Positions 55,084-63,938 of a stretch of DNA of 64,000 nucleotides are shown one piece after another (positions within the stretch are counted from its first letter, which is position 1; every line of letters starts with the position of its first letter). The notes under the pieces are model-generated. The model was not told the origin of the DNA. It did no database searches and saw only the letters and a program-made list of their open reading frames with translations. The stretch comes from Halomonas salipaludis (lineage in GTDB: Bacteria > Pseudomonadota > Gammaproteobacteria > Pseudomonadales > Halomonadaceae). Position numbers and translations under genes: made by a program. The stretch covers positions 186,001-250,000 of the forward strand of contig NZ_NSKB01000005.1 in assembly GCF_002286975.1 (NCBI RefSeq). The letters are read 5' to 3'.

Positions 55084-55863
55084 ATGAAGCTCGAACTACA
55101 AGGCAAAACCGTCTTGATCACTGGTGCCTCCAAGGGTATCGGCATGGCCGTGGCGCGGGTGCTGGGTGCCGAGGGGTGCCATCTGCATCTGGCGGCACGC
55201 AACCGGGAGGCGATGGAGGGGCTGCGTGATGAGCTCATCGGTGAATATGGCATCGACGTTCAGGTACATGCCATGGACCTGTCCAGCAGTGAGGCTATGG
55301 CGACACTTATCAAGCATGTCGGCCCCATCGATATTCTTATCAACAATGCTGGCGACATCCCGGCGGGTTCGTTGGAGATCGTCGACGATGCGGCGTGGCG
55401 GCAGGGTTTCGACCTCAAGGTGTTCGGCTATATCACCCTTTCGCGTGCCTTCTACCCGGTGCTGCGCGAGCGTGATGGAGTGATCGTCAATGTGATCGGC
55501 AACTCCGGCGAGAACTGGGATGCCAGCTATATCGCCGGCAGTACCGGCAATGCCGCACTGATGGCGTTCACCAAGGCGTTGGGGGGGGCGAGCCTCAACC
55601 ATGGTGTGCGAGTGGTCGGCGTCAATCCCGGGCCGGTGGCCACTGACCGCATGCTCAAGATCATGAAGCGCAAGGCGGTCGACATGCTTGGCGACGAGGC
55701 GCGCTGGGAAGAGCTGTTTGAGAAGTATCCCGGCGGGCGCCCGGCGGAAGCCAGGGAGGTGGCCGACCTGGTGGCATTTCTGTCTTCGCCGCGGGCATCG
55801 TACATCACCGGCACCATCGTCACTATCGATGGGGGCATCGCTGCTCGTGGTTCGGTGATTTGA
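55084..55863 (+). CDS. Short-chain dehydrogenase/reductase, atypical active site
   Basis: 259 residues from MKLELQGKTVLITGASKGIG after AAGGGAGCA. The Rossmann motif TGASKGIG and the NNAG motif are normal, but the catalytic region reads GNSGENWDASYIAGSTGNAA: the Tyr is present while the YxxxK lysine position is Ser. NPGPVATDRM follows, consistent with NAD(P) binding. The altered tetrad suggests a changed mechanism or a different proton relay. It is the first gene of the rightward operon. Confidence 0.86.
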   Translation: MKLELQGKTVLITGASKGIGMAVARVLGAEGCHLHLAARNREAMEGLRDELIGEYGIDVQVHAMDLSSSEAMATLIKHVGPIDILINNAGDIPAGSLEIVDDAAWRQGFDLKVFGYITLSRAFYPVLRERDGVIVNVIGNSGENWDASYIAGSTGNAALMAFTKALGGASLNHGVRVVGVNPGPVATDRMLKIMKRKAVDMLGDEARWEELFEKYPGGRPAEAREVADLVAFLSSPRASYITGTIVTIDGGIAARGSVI

Positions 55864-55915
55864 GCGCAAACCCGCCGCCCGCATCCGCTACCCTAATCAC
55901 CGATCATGAGGCCCC

Positions 55916-57046
55916 ATGATGAGCGACTTGTCAGCTCGCAACCGCTATTTCGACACCCTGTTCGCCGATCGCGAACGGATCTGGATGGGACAGAACACCA
56001 ACCACATTCCGGCTCACCCGCAGGTGAAGGCCGCTATGCTGGCTTCCATCGACAGTGAGGAGTACAACGCCTATGCGCCGCCCTTGGGATTCGAAGCGCT
56101 GCGCGAGGCCATCGTCGCCGACCTGAACGTACCGGGGCTAGAGGCGCTGGTGACCGAAGGTGGTGTCAATGCCTTGGCACTGATCTGCGAGGCCCGCTGC
56201 ACCCCCGGCACAACGTTCGTCACTACCGACCCGACCTGGAAATGGCCGTGCCAGTTCGCCGAGCGGCGTGGCGCCGAGGTCATCCAACTCCCCATCTTCG
56301 ACGACGATGGCAAGCTAAGTGCGGTGGATCTGGAGCGGGCAGTCGATGAGCGCACCCGTATCATCTACGTAGTCGATCCCAACAACCCGATGGGCACGCG
56401 CTATGAACGCGGTGAGTTGGAGCGCTTCGTGGCCATCGCTCGCGAGTGCAATGCGCTATTGGTCCACGATTGCACTTATCGCGACTTCGCCGCCGGCCAC
56501 ACGCCGGCAGTGGCCATCGATGCCGAGCACTGTGTGGTGACGATAAGCTTTTCCAAGTGGCTGGGGTTGGCCGGCCTGCGCCTGGGAGCACTGGTTGCCA
56601 CGCCGCGATTGGTCGAGGAATTCGCCACACGCAGCGCCAGCGTGCTTGGTGCCAGTGTCGTGGCCCAGCGCGCCGCGCTAGCCGGCCTGGGTGTCAAGCA
56701 GGAGTGGATGGCCCAAGTACGGTGTATCGATGCCGCCAACAAACAGAGGATCCGTGAGTGCGTCGAACGAATTCCTGAACTGCGACTGTTGGTGTGGCCC
56801 TCCCACGGCAACTTCCTGGTCATAGAGACTAGCGCTGCAGGCATCGCCCCGGAGGCGCTGGTCGAGCTTTACCGTCGCGAGGGCATCATGATCCGCCAGG
56901 GCAGCTACCATACGGCACGCTTCGGTGAGCGCTTCATCAAGGTCAGCACCTCGGTGCCTGAATCATGGGCGATCCAATTCTGCGATCTGCTGCCTGCGCT
57001 GGTCGATGCCGCGCGGGGTGTCACCGATGTCGGCCCTCAGTTCTGA
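55916..57046 (+). CDS. PLP-dependent aminotransferase class I/II
   Basis: 376 residues of fold-type I: EGGVNALALI region, VVDPNNPMGTRYERGEL with the conserved Asn-Pro segment, SFSKWLGLAGLRLGALV with the PLP lysine, and a C-terminal arginine region. It resembles the aspartate aminotransferase / histidinol-phosphate group. It may transfer or release the amino group of a pathway intermediate. It starts with ATGATG 53 bases after the SDR stop. Confidence 0.85.
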   Translation: MMSDLSARNRYFDTLFADRERIWMGQNTNHIPAHPQVKAAMLASIDSEEYNAYAPPLGFEALREAIVADLNVPGLEALVTEGGVNALALICEARCTPGTTFVTTDPTWKWPCQFAERRGAEVIQLPIFDDDGKLSAVDLERAVDERTRIIYVVDPNNPMGTRYERGELERFVAIARECNALLVHDCTYRDFAAGHTPAVAIDAEHCVVTISFSKWLGLAGLRLGALVATPRLVEEFATRSASVLGASVVAQRAALAGLGVKQEWMAQVRCIDAANKQRIRECVERIPELRLLVWPSHGNFLVIETSAAGIAPEALVELYRREGIMIRQGSYHTARFGERFIKVSTSVPESWAIQFCDLLPALVDAARGVTDVGPQF

Positions 57047-57068
57047 CCCCTGACCATGGAGCTTTGCC

Positions 57069-57962
57069 ATGCAAGTCGTTACCCATGACAGCATCACGCT
57101 ATATGTCGAGGAGGTCGGGGTTGGCACGCCGATACTCTTCATTCATGAATTCGGAGGCAACCATGCCAGCTGGGAGCCGCAGATGCGCGGTTTCAGCCGG
57201 CGCCACCGTTGCATCTCATATGCCGCCAGAGGCTATCCGCCCTCCGATGTGCCCAGCGATCTGGAGGCATATTCGCAGGCGATCGCCGCCCAAGACGCCT
57301 TGGCGGTACTCGATGGATTGGGTATCGACAAGGCCCATGTGGTTGGCTTGTCGATGGGTGGTTTCACCGCCCTGCACCTGGGGCTGTTGGCCCCGGAGCG
57401 GGTGCTATCGCTAACCGTGGCGGGTGCCGGCTACGGTTGTGAGAAAGAGCATGAGCAGTATTTCCGCGAGGTATCGCTTGCTGTGGCGGACAACTTCGAA
57501 CGCCTCGGCGCCGAGGCGTTCGCGCCGGTCTATGCCGAAGGCGCCAGCCGTGTGCAGTTCCAGAACAAGGATCCGCGCGGCTGGCGCGAGTTCGCGGAGC
57601 GCCTGGGCACCCACTCCGACCTGGGCGCGGCGCTGACCATGCGTGGCGTGCAGGCCAGGCGTCCCTCCTTCGTGGATATGAGCGAACAGCTGGCCGAGAT
57701 GTACTGCCCGACCCTGGTCATGGTAGGCGATGAGGACGACCACTGCCTACAGCCTGGGATCTTTCTCAAGAAGACCCTGCCCGCTTGCGGCTTGGCAATC
57801 CTGCCCAAGACCGGCCACACCCTGAATCTCGAAGAGCCCGCGCTGTTCAACGCGCTGCTCGGCGAGTTCCTGGTTCAGGTCGAGGCGGGGCGCTGGGAGT
57901 GTCGCGACCCTCGGGCGCTGCCGGGGCAGATCATGCGTACCGGTGAGGAGGGGGCAGCATGA
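57069..57962 (+). CDS. Alpha/beta hydrolase
   Basis: 297 residues with the oxyanion segment LFIHEFGGNHASW, the nucleophile elbow VVGLSMGGFTALH and the histidine KTGHTLNLEEP. The MhpC/BPHD-like arrangement could cleave a C-C, amide or ester bond. Its stop overlaps the following amidohydrolase start (ATGA), so the two products are made together. Confidence 0.85.
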   Translation: MQVVTHDSITLYVEEVGVGTPILFIHEFGGNHASWEPQMRGFSRRHRCISYAARGYPPSDVPSDLEAYSQAIAAQDALAVLDGLGIDKAHVVGLSMGGFTALHLGLLAPERVLSLTVAGAGYGCEKEHEQYFREVSLAVADNFERLGAEAFAPVYAEGASRVQFQNKDPRGWREFAERLGTHSDLGAALTMRGVQARRPSFVDMSEQLAEMYCPTLVMVGDEDDHCLQPGIFLKKTLPACGLAILPKTGHTLNLEEPALFNALLGEFLVQVEAGRWECRDPRALPGQIMRTGEEGAA

Positions 57963-59248
57963 CGTTACCCGGCGTTGAGGGCGGAAGGCTCTGGCGGCGA
58001 CTGATGGAGATGGCTGAGATCGGTGCCACGCCCGGTGGCGGCGTTGATCGCCAGGCCTTGAGCGAGGAAGAGTGGCATGCCTGGCGCAAGCTGATTGACT
58101 GGGCGGCGGAGAGCGGAGTCCAGCCGTTCATCGATGACGCCGGTAACCTGTTCCTGCGTCTGCGCGGTGAGGCAGGGGGCGAGTTAGCTCCGATCCTTAT
58201 CGGTAGCCATCTGGATAGCCAGCCGCGAGGCGGACGCTTCGACGGAGTATATGGCGTGCTGGCCGCGGTGGAGGTCTTGGAGACGCTATCGAGCCAGATG
58301 CCGAAGCGTTCCCGCGATGTCATCGCCGTAGCTTGGATGAACGAGGAGGGCTCGCGCTTCGCTCCAGGCATGATGGGATCAGAGGCGTTCGTCGGGGCAC
58401 GTGGGCTGGAGGAGATCCGCCAGGTACGCGACGCGACGGGCATCAGTGTCGGGGCGGCGCTGGATGAGCAGTTAGCGGCCTTTTCTGACGTGCCGCGTAT
58501 CGCCCCCGGCTTCGCCGTGCATGCCTATGTGGAGCCGCATATCGAACAAGGGCCATTGCTCGAGCGCGAGCGGCTCACCATTGGCACGGTCACTGGCATA
58601 CAGGGCAAGCGTACGTACCGTATCTCGGTGCTGGGTGAGCAGGGACATGCCGGCACCCAGGTGATGCGCGAGCGACGCGATGCCCTGGCGGTATTCACCC
58701 GACTTGCCAGCCTGCTACACGAGGAAATCGGCGGATACGACGCGGAGGTCAAGTTCACCATCGGCTGGATACTGGTCGAGCCCAATGCGCCGTCTGTGGT
58801 GCCAGAGCGAGTCACTTTTAGCATCGATCTGCGCCACCCGTGCAACCGCACATTGGCGTTGCTAGGAGCTCGCCTGGTGGCGTTGATGAAGGATGCCGCG
58901 TCGCCCTGCGCGGTGAGTGTCGAGCCGTTGGTTGATGCGCCCTCGAATGTCTTCGACCCAGCCTTGCAGCAGCTTATCGCTGCGTCTGCCGCACGTCGCG
59001 GCTATCCCTCGACGTGCCTACTGTCGGCCGCTGGTCACGATGCGCGGCATCTCGCCAAACACTGCCCTGCGGCAATGATCTTTATCCCGTGCCGCGATGG
59101 CGTTAGCCATGCGGAACACGAATGGGCGGAACCCGAACACGTCACTGCCGGTGCCAATGTGCTACTGGACACGGTCGTGGCGTTGCTGACCTCTCCTGAG
59201 GTTGCTGGGCTCTCCAATGTCACCGCGAACCCCAGGAGCCTGTCATGA
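57959..59248 (+). CDS. M20-family Zn-dependent amidohydrolase (hydantoinase/carbamoylase type)
   Basis: 429 residues: di-metal ligands in LIGSHLDSQPRGGRFDGVYG and NEEGSRFAPGMMGSEAF, the dimerisation domain (GIQGKRTYRISVLGEQGHAGT) and the late GHDARHLAKHCPAAMIFIPC and SHAEHEW ligands. This matches N-carbamoyl-L-amino-acid hydrolase, beta-ureidopropionase and allantoate amidohydrolase relatives, which remove N-carbamoyl or similar groups. It supports degradation of a ureido or amide-bearing compound. Confidence 0.88.
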   Translation: MTLPGVEGGRLWRRLMEMAEIGATPGGGVDRQALSEEEWHAWRKLIDWAAESGVQPFIDDAGNLFLRLRGEAGGELAPILIGSHLDSQPRGGRFDGVYGVLAAVEVLETLSSQMPKRSRDVIAVAWMNEEGSRFAPGMMGSEAFVGARGLEEIRQVRDATGISVGAALDEQLAAFSDVPRIAPGFAVHAYVEPHIEQGPLLERERLTIGTVTGIQGKRTYRISVLGEQGHAGTQVMRERRDALAVFTRLASLLHEEIGGYDAEVKFTIGWILVEPNAPSVVPERVTFSIDLRHPCNRTLALLGARLVALMKDAASPCAVSVEPLVDAPSNVFDPALQQLIAASAARRGYPSTCLLSAAGHDARHLAKHCPAAMIFIPCRDGVSHAEHEWAEPEHVTAGANVLLDTVVALLTSPEVAGLSNVTANPRSLS

Positions 59249-60183
59249 ACGAATCCACTACCGCCATGCCTATGGCCGAGATGCCCGTACAGTATCCCTG
59301 TGCTCCCAAGGGGGAGGTTCAGCGCCGAGGACGTTTCTTCAACTCCGGCAATGCCTTCAACATCAAGTTGCCAGCAGTGGCGGCCAGGAGCTTTAAAGAG
59401 CAGGCTGAGGCCGCGTTGCAAGGACGGGACAGTGCCACGCTGCTGTGCGACCAGTCACGGACGATGGCCGCGTCCATGGCTGCCACCACCCCGCTAATGC
59501 TGGCACGTTATCAGCGCTTCGCCATGGACACGAGCGTGGCTCTGGACTGGCCGGCCAGCGGCCTGCTGGTTTATGTCATCGAAGGGGCGGGGGAGTGCAC
59601 CTGTGCGGCCGAGGGCTGGGATTGGGCAGACGGTGACGTGATGCTGTTACCCGGTGCGGGAAGGGTGATGCTGCACGCGGGAAAGCGTGGGGCACTGCTT
59701 TGGGTGGTCGGTAACGATCCACTACTAGCGTTCGAGGGATTGCTGCCCGATGGCGAGCGGTTATCGGCACCGGTGCATTACGCTGCCGAGGAGATCGATC
59801 GGCAACTGACATTGCTCGAGTCGTTGGGTAGCGATGCCGTTACCTCGGGGGCAGCAGTGATCTTCTCTACTGCGAGCCTCGAGGCACAACGTAATGTCAT
59901 GCCATCGCTGACACTGTCACTGAATACCCTGCAACCTGGCTGTCATCAGCGTGCCCATCGCCACAACTCGGCGGCGATCACCTTGATCTTGCAGGGGGAA
60001 GGATGCTACTCGATGGTCGACGGTGAGCGTTGTGATTGGACACCCTGGACAACCATGGTCACGCCGCCGGGAGCCGCTCATAGCCACCATAACGAAGGCG
60101 ATGCCAAGGCGCTGTTCCTGATCGTCCAGGACGGTGGTTTGCACTACCATGCTCGGACCATGGAATTTCGTTTCCTGGAGTGA
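59245..60183 (+). CDS. Bicupin protein (gentisate dioxygenase-like)
   Basis: 312 residues with two cupin folds. The second (residues ~220-305) keeps a metal site pattern: HQRAHRHNSAAITLILQGEG, then PPGAAHSHHNEGDAKA. The first (~95-160) has the fold (GEGTC-like turn, DGDVMLLPGAG) but lacks the HxH ligands. Distantly similar to gentisate/1-hydroxy-2-naphthoate dioxygenases, so it may cleave a ring or act as a lyase. It overlaps the amidohydrolase stop and is the last gene of the operon. Confidence 0.75.
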   Translation: MNESTTAMPMAEMPVQYPCAPKGEVQRRGRFFNSGNAFNIKLPAVAARSFKEQAEAALQGRDSATLLCDQSRTMAASMAATTPLMLARYQRFAMDTSVALDWPASGLLVYVIEGAGECTCAAEGWDWADGDVMLLPGAGRVMLHAGKRGALLWVVGNDPLLAFEGLLPDGERLSAPVHYAAEEIDRQLTLLESLGSDAVTSGAAVIFSTASLEAQRNVMPSLTLSLNTLQPGCHQRAHRHNSAAITLILQGEGCYSMVDGERCDWTPWTTMVTPPGAAHSHHNEGDAKALFLIVQDGGLHYHARTMEFRFLE

Positions 60184-60260
60184 ATCTGCTGTATGAAGTA
60201 CTCACTCCGCAATGATACGGTGGCTCAAGTGGCTTCGTGGTTGTGCTCTGGGCGTTTGAC

Positions 60261-60839
60261 TCAGGGCTTCCGGGCGCCGTCCTGATCGCTTGCATGGCGG
60301 GGCAGAGCGGAGCTGGGGATGGTGAATTCAATGACCCGCGAGGGGCGATCTTCCGCTCTCAGGAACATCACCCTCAGGTCGCCTTCGATCTGGGATTTGT
60401 CTTGAAGAAGGTGGATTTCAAGAGTGTGATTGCTAGGGAGCTGCTGGTGGCCGACATTGATTCTCCGGCCCTGTTCGTCGATCACTGCGCTGAAATGCAT
60501 CAGAGAAATGTGCCTGCTGCCTTCGACATAGAACAGCAGCCTGTCGGCAAAGTGCTCGCTCCATGCCTCTCCGTAAAAGGGGATAGAGGCGAAGAATTGG
60601 CTGAAGAAAAAGTCCATGTCGTCGGAAAGACCTTCGCGTTCCTTGAGCTCTGCGACGACTTCGTTGAATTTATCTTCGTCGGACCAGCGCAGATCAAAGA
60701 AGTAGTTTTCGTCCACCAAGATGATCTTTATCTCGGGGTCGCTGCCTTCCAGTAGATCGGTGTGAAGCTTGTCTGATTGATTGGTACAGCCCACTATCAT
60801 CGTTATGAGCAGCAGTCCGAGAAGTAGCTTCTTGATCAT
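60261..60839 (-). CDS. Hypothetical lipoprotein
   Basis: 192 residues with a lipobox (MIKKLLLGLLLITMIVGCTN). The mature part is mixed alpha/beta with an acidic N-terminal region (EGSDPEIKIILVDENYFFDL). No family was recognised. It is divergent from the secreted protein at 60976, with a 136-base shared control region. Confidence 0.7.
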   Translation of the reverse strand: MIKKLLLGLLLITMIVGCTNQSDKLHTDLLEGSDPEIKIILVDENYFFDLRWSDEDKFNEVVAELKEREGLSDDMDFFFSQFFASIPFYGEAWSEHFADRLLFYVEGSRHISLMHFSAVIDEQGRRINVGHQQLPSNHTLEIHLLQDKSQIEGDLRVMFLRAEDRPSRVIEFTIPSSALPRHASDQDGARKP

Positions 60840-60975
60840 TTGTTACGTGTCCTCCTTGATTCCAGACAAAGGCACTCGCCTGCGGCATGGATCGGCAGCA
60901 TTAATACTTCAGTGTTTCGTCGGAGCCTGGCTGTGGCATCATAGTGTTCCACAAGATGCTAATGGACAAAATCGA

Positions 60976-61824
60976 ATGATGCACGGAGCCAAACTGTTTT
61001 TTCTCGCGGTTCTTCTCACGAGTACCGCGAGCGCGCAGGCGGATATCGATGCCTTGATTGAGCAGATGGCGGAGAAGCACGCGTTTCCAGCTCAGCAGAC
61101 CCTTGCAGAGGAGATCACCGATGCGCTGATTGAGCGTCTGCAGCAGGAGCCGCTAGAAGCGGTGTATGACGCTCTTTCCGGCCGCGCCCAGCAAAACGTG
61201 CATGTTGTGACTTGGGAGGATGGGGACAGGCGAATCGGTCTGGCGACCCTTTGGCACAGGAATAACTATCAACCGGTTCGCTTCAATAGCGAGCGCTTCG
61301 CCGACAAGGTGGCCTACAGTCCGGAAGTCTACCCCATCATTCAGTGGCGCCGGGCAGATGGCAGCTGGGCGGCTCAGCCGCTCTACAGCACCGAGGGTGA
61401 ATGGCCGAATGAGCACACCCAGGGTGCCAAGGCTGATTTCTACGAGATTCACAAGCTAAGCTCCCCAAATCAGGAGCTGTATCTGCTGCTCGGTGTCAAC
61501 TCGGGTACCCAGTTCCCCGCGTATCTTCCTTTCCTAGTCATTGGCTTTGATGGCGATGAACTGGTGCTGGACTATCCGGCTTTTGAGGAACGGCACCCCT
61601 TGCTTGAAGCCACCGTGTACGACAATGATGAACCTGCTGCCTACCTCGATTATTTCAGCTATGACCCGGAGGCGCAGGTAATCACTTTTAGTGGCCTGAG
61701 CGAAAAGGACCTGGTTACCGTGCCGGAGGACAGCCGCAAGCTTAGCAGCAAGATACTGAACTCCAGATCCGGAGAAGATCTGGTATTGCAGTTCACTGAC
61801 GGAAAGTTCGTGCGCGTTGAGTAG
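60976..61824 (+). CDS. Hypothetical secreted protein
   Basis: 282 residues from the ATGATG at 60976/60979; the frame is open 65 codons upstream, but that part runs into the divergent gene and has no signal. A Sec signal peptide (KLFFLAVLLTSTASAQ) is followed by a helical N-terminal part and a beta-rich body (YLPFLVIGFDGDELVLDYPA). Function unknown. The stop is followed by a 60-base spacer without features. Confidence 0.7.
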   Translation: MMHGAKLFFLAVLLTSTASAQADIDALIEQMAEKHAFPAQQTLAEEITDALIERLQQEPLEAVYDALSGRAQQNVHVVTWEDGDRRIGLATLWHRNNYQPVRFNSERFADKVAYSPEVYPIIQWRRADGSWAAQPLYSTEGEWPNEHTQGAKADFYEIHKLSSPNQELYLLLGVNSGTQFPAYLPFLVIGFDGDELVLDYPAFEERHPLLEATVYDNDEPAAYLDYFSYDPEAQVITFSGLSEKDLVTVPEDSRKLSSKILNSRSGEDLVLQFTDGKFVRVE

Positions 61825-61904
61825 CAGGAGCCTTTACCGTTTGGTAATTCCAGGCTGAGTGGGTTGGCCTTCTGCAGCGCTTCTTGCCGGGTGGCTGTCG
61901 TTGT

Positions 61905-62393
61905 TTAGTTCGCAACGCCGCGAATCTTTGCCTCGCCTTCCTCCAACACGCGCCATGCCTGGCGCCTCAGTCCCTGGTCACCCGCTGCCATCACTTCCAG
62001 CAGTTGGCGCTTCTCGGCCAGGTAGACGCGGGCGAAACCGCGGTTCCGCGCGACGATACTGATGGTGTTGTCGATCAGGTCGGCGTACTTGATGGTCTGC
62101 GCTTCAGGGGAGACCTGAGCCAGCCTGTTGCGCTCCAGCGCCTTGCGGTGAGCGCGGTTGCCGATCTCCAGATCGATGAATTGATCCGTCAGTTCCTGGA
62201 CCAGGACGGCGACGCGCTGGCCGACGCACTCCTCGATGTCCTGCGCCGTCACGGCGGTATCCTCGAGCACGTCGTGTAGGTGGGCGGCGGCAATCATCTC
62301 CGCTGTCGCCGTCTCCACGGCTGACACGGTTTCTGCGACGGCTACCGGGTGATGCCAGTAGGGCTCGCCAGTGTATTTGCGTCGCTGCCCCAC
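61905..62393 (-). CDS. HD-domain (RelA/SpoT hydrolase-like) protein, N-terminally truncated
   Basis: 162 residues from a GTG, reading MGQRRKYTGEPYWHHPVAVA then AAHLHDVLEDT, the metal HD motif of (p)ppGpp hydrolase-like proteins, and IKYADLIDN. Family members have ~20 more residues before the GQRRKYTGEPY motif. Just upstream the sequence switches to the tail of a different gene, so the 5' end was probably lost by recombination. It may still hydrolyse (p)ppGpp-like nucleotides. Confidence 0.75.
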   Translation of the reverse strand: MGQRRKYTGEPYWHHPVAVAETVSAVETATAEMIAAAHLHDVLEDTAVTAQDIEECVGQRVAVLVQELTDQFIDLEIGNRAHRKALERNRLAQVSPEAQTIKYADLIDNTISIVARNRGFARVYLAEKRQLLEVMAAGDQGLRRQAWRVLEEGEAKIRGVAN

Positions 62394-62397
62394 GGCT

Positions 62398-62721
62398 TGG
62401 TGGGCGGCGTTGCATCTCCAGCATCTCTTCCACCATCGAGTTCTTCATCGGGTCGTCGCTAGCCTGCCACTCCTCTAGCAGGTCGATGGCCTCGGAAGAA
62501 GCCGGGGTAAGGACAAATTCCTCCGCTAGCCGCAAGATAGGTGTCGCATGATTTATGTAGTCTTTTTTATTTAAGCGAGATTCTATTAATAGGGCCAAAT
62601 AACCCAATTTCATCAACATTATATAATTAAAATTCTCATGCCTTGAGATGAGAAGCAATGGTAATATCCTGTTTAGCAAAGGAAAATATTCTCTATATAT
62701 CAGTCGTCTCTGATTTTGCAC
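62398..62721 (-). pseudogene. Truncated paralogue of the TPR-like lipoprotein C-terminus
   Basis: The frame from 62721 begins in AT-rich DNA (MQNQRRLIYREYFPLLNRIL) and ends in IDLLEEWQASDDPMKN and VEEMLEMQ, matching the tail of the gene at 41873 (IPLLEEWQASDDPMKN, VEEMLEME). It then runs out of family sequence into the HD gene. Formally the frame continues to 62104, but this is a shadow of the HD gene. The AT-rich N-terminal half is not like the lipoprotein at 42438. Confidence 0.6.
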
Positions 62722-62820
62722 TTCTTGGCCGTAAAAAAATTATCCTGGCCGTTAAAAAAGCTGCTAGCGTTTAATGTAGGGATTCAAATAAAAAACAAAT
62801 AAATTTGTTCTGGGGGCGAC

Positions 62821-63015
62821 ATGCAAGAGGTTTCAGATAATGATTTCATGGCAACACATAGGGTGTCATTAGCAACTCTTGAAATCGAGAGCTCCTTAGT
62901 AGAAATAAACTGCGATTCGGCTTGGATGGGCCCAGGCCTGACAGTTATAAAAGCAAAAGAAGATGCCGCCTATACTATTTGGGATGGTGGGTATTTTGTC
63001 ATGACAGAGCTATAA
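62821..63015 (+). CDS. Small hypothetical protein
   Basis: 64 residues, acidic, no signal peptide or motif (MQEVSDNDFMATHRVSLATL). The upstream CTGGGGGCG gives a weak ribosome site. It lies in the AT-rich right end of the window. Positions 63016-63274 hold only short frames, such as a 27-codon fragment near 63081 with GGGTYIGYYSGD, which may be a decayed gene end. Confidence 0.4.
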   Translation: MQEVSDNDFMATHRVSLATLEIESSLVEINCDSAWMGPGLTVIKAKEDAAYTIWDGGYFVMTEL

Positions 63016-63274
63016 ATAAACATCTGAAAAGCAAATGACCGTGGAGAGTGAAGTAGTTCCGGAACGATAAAGGAGTAGTGCTTGATAGTGCGAAATATAG
63101 TGAAAGCCATGTCTTCTCCAAAGGCGGCGGCACCTATATAGGATATTATAGTGGTGACTAAAGAGCTGGGGGGATGTTATGTCAACGCGGCCAGAATCAA
63201 TTCAGTATCTGCCGTCCATATAAGAGTGACTGAATGTCGTCAAAAATATGCTCAAGCGAACAAGGATAATTAAT

Positions 63275-63439
63275 ATGAGTTTAGCGAAATGCAGAAGCTG
63301 TGAAAAAGAAGTTTCTACTACTGCTCGGCAATGTCCACATTGTGGACGTCCAAGCCCAAGCACTAGCCCATGGACTATGATTATAATTTATATACTAACA
63401 GTAGTGATTATGGGTTTTGTGTTCTTAATGCTGCTATAG
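63275..63439 (+). CDS. Small zinc-ribbon membrane protein
   Basis: 54 residues from MSLAKCRSCEKEVSTTARQC after AAGGA: a CxxC...CxxC zinc ribbon (CRSC, CPHCG) and one C-terminal transmembrane helix (MIIIYILTVVIMGFVFLMLL). This architecture recurs in bacterial small proteins of unknown function. AT-rich. Confidence 0.6.
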   Translation: MSLAKCRSCEKEVSTTARQCPHCGRPSPSTSPWTMIIIYILTVVIMGFVFLMLL

Positions 63440-63524
63440 TGCACTAGAGCTCAGTTTTATAATAGTCGAATAAATGGGCTGTATATGCAAGATGGTTTAA
63501 TTGTTCTCGCTGATGGGTCTAGTG

Positions 63525-63938
63525 ATGCTAGATAGAACTGAGATTCGCTTTAAATATATGCTTGATCGGCTTTTTTTGTCTGCTCTGGCTATTTATATTT
63601 TAAATAAATGGCTGGTTCCAGTCCATTTAAAAAAAGGCATTGAGTTCTTTGATAGTTATTTAAACGATATTCTTTTTCCTGCGGTTGTATTTCCTATCAT
63701 GTTGTTTATAACAAAGGTTTGTGGCGCTAGAAAAGTGGATATTCCTCCACAGCTTAAGGAGATGATTCCTCCCCTAATTATTTGGTCAATTGGATTCGAG
63801 TTTGTTGGACCTTACTATTTTGACAGGGGCACTGCTGACATAATTGATGTACTTGCATATTTCACTGGCGGGATTGGAAGCTGGATGTTTTGGAATCGCG
63901 TTAATATATTTCGCGCTATCTTGGTAAAGAAGATTTAG
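63525..63938 (+). CDS. Hypothetical membrane protein
   Basis: About 137 residues with four probable hydrophobic helices (LFLSALAIYILNKWL, ILFPAVVFPIMLFITKV, LIIWSIGFEFVGPYYF, YFTGGIGSWMFW). The start is uncertain: the frame opens at 63501 and no good ribosome site decides. GC content is well below that of the core genes, so probably horizontally acquired. Positions 63939-64000 show nothing identifiable. Confidence 0.5.
   Translation: MLDRTEIRFKYMLDRLFLSALAIYILNKWLVPVHLKKGIEFFDSYLNDILFPAVVFPIMLFITKVCGARKVDIPPQLKEMIPPLIIWSIGFEFVGPYYFDRGTADIIDVLAYFTGGIGSWMFWNRVNIFRAILVKKI

Noticed and set aside
62104-62397. In-frame extension of the lipoprotein-tail gene across the HD gene
   Set aside because: It is a shadow of the HD-domain frame. 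The Arg-rich composition begins exactly at the junction.
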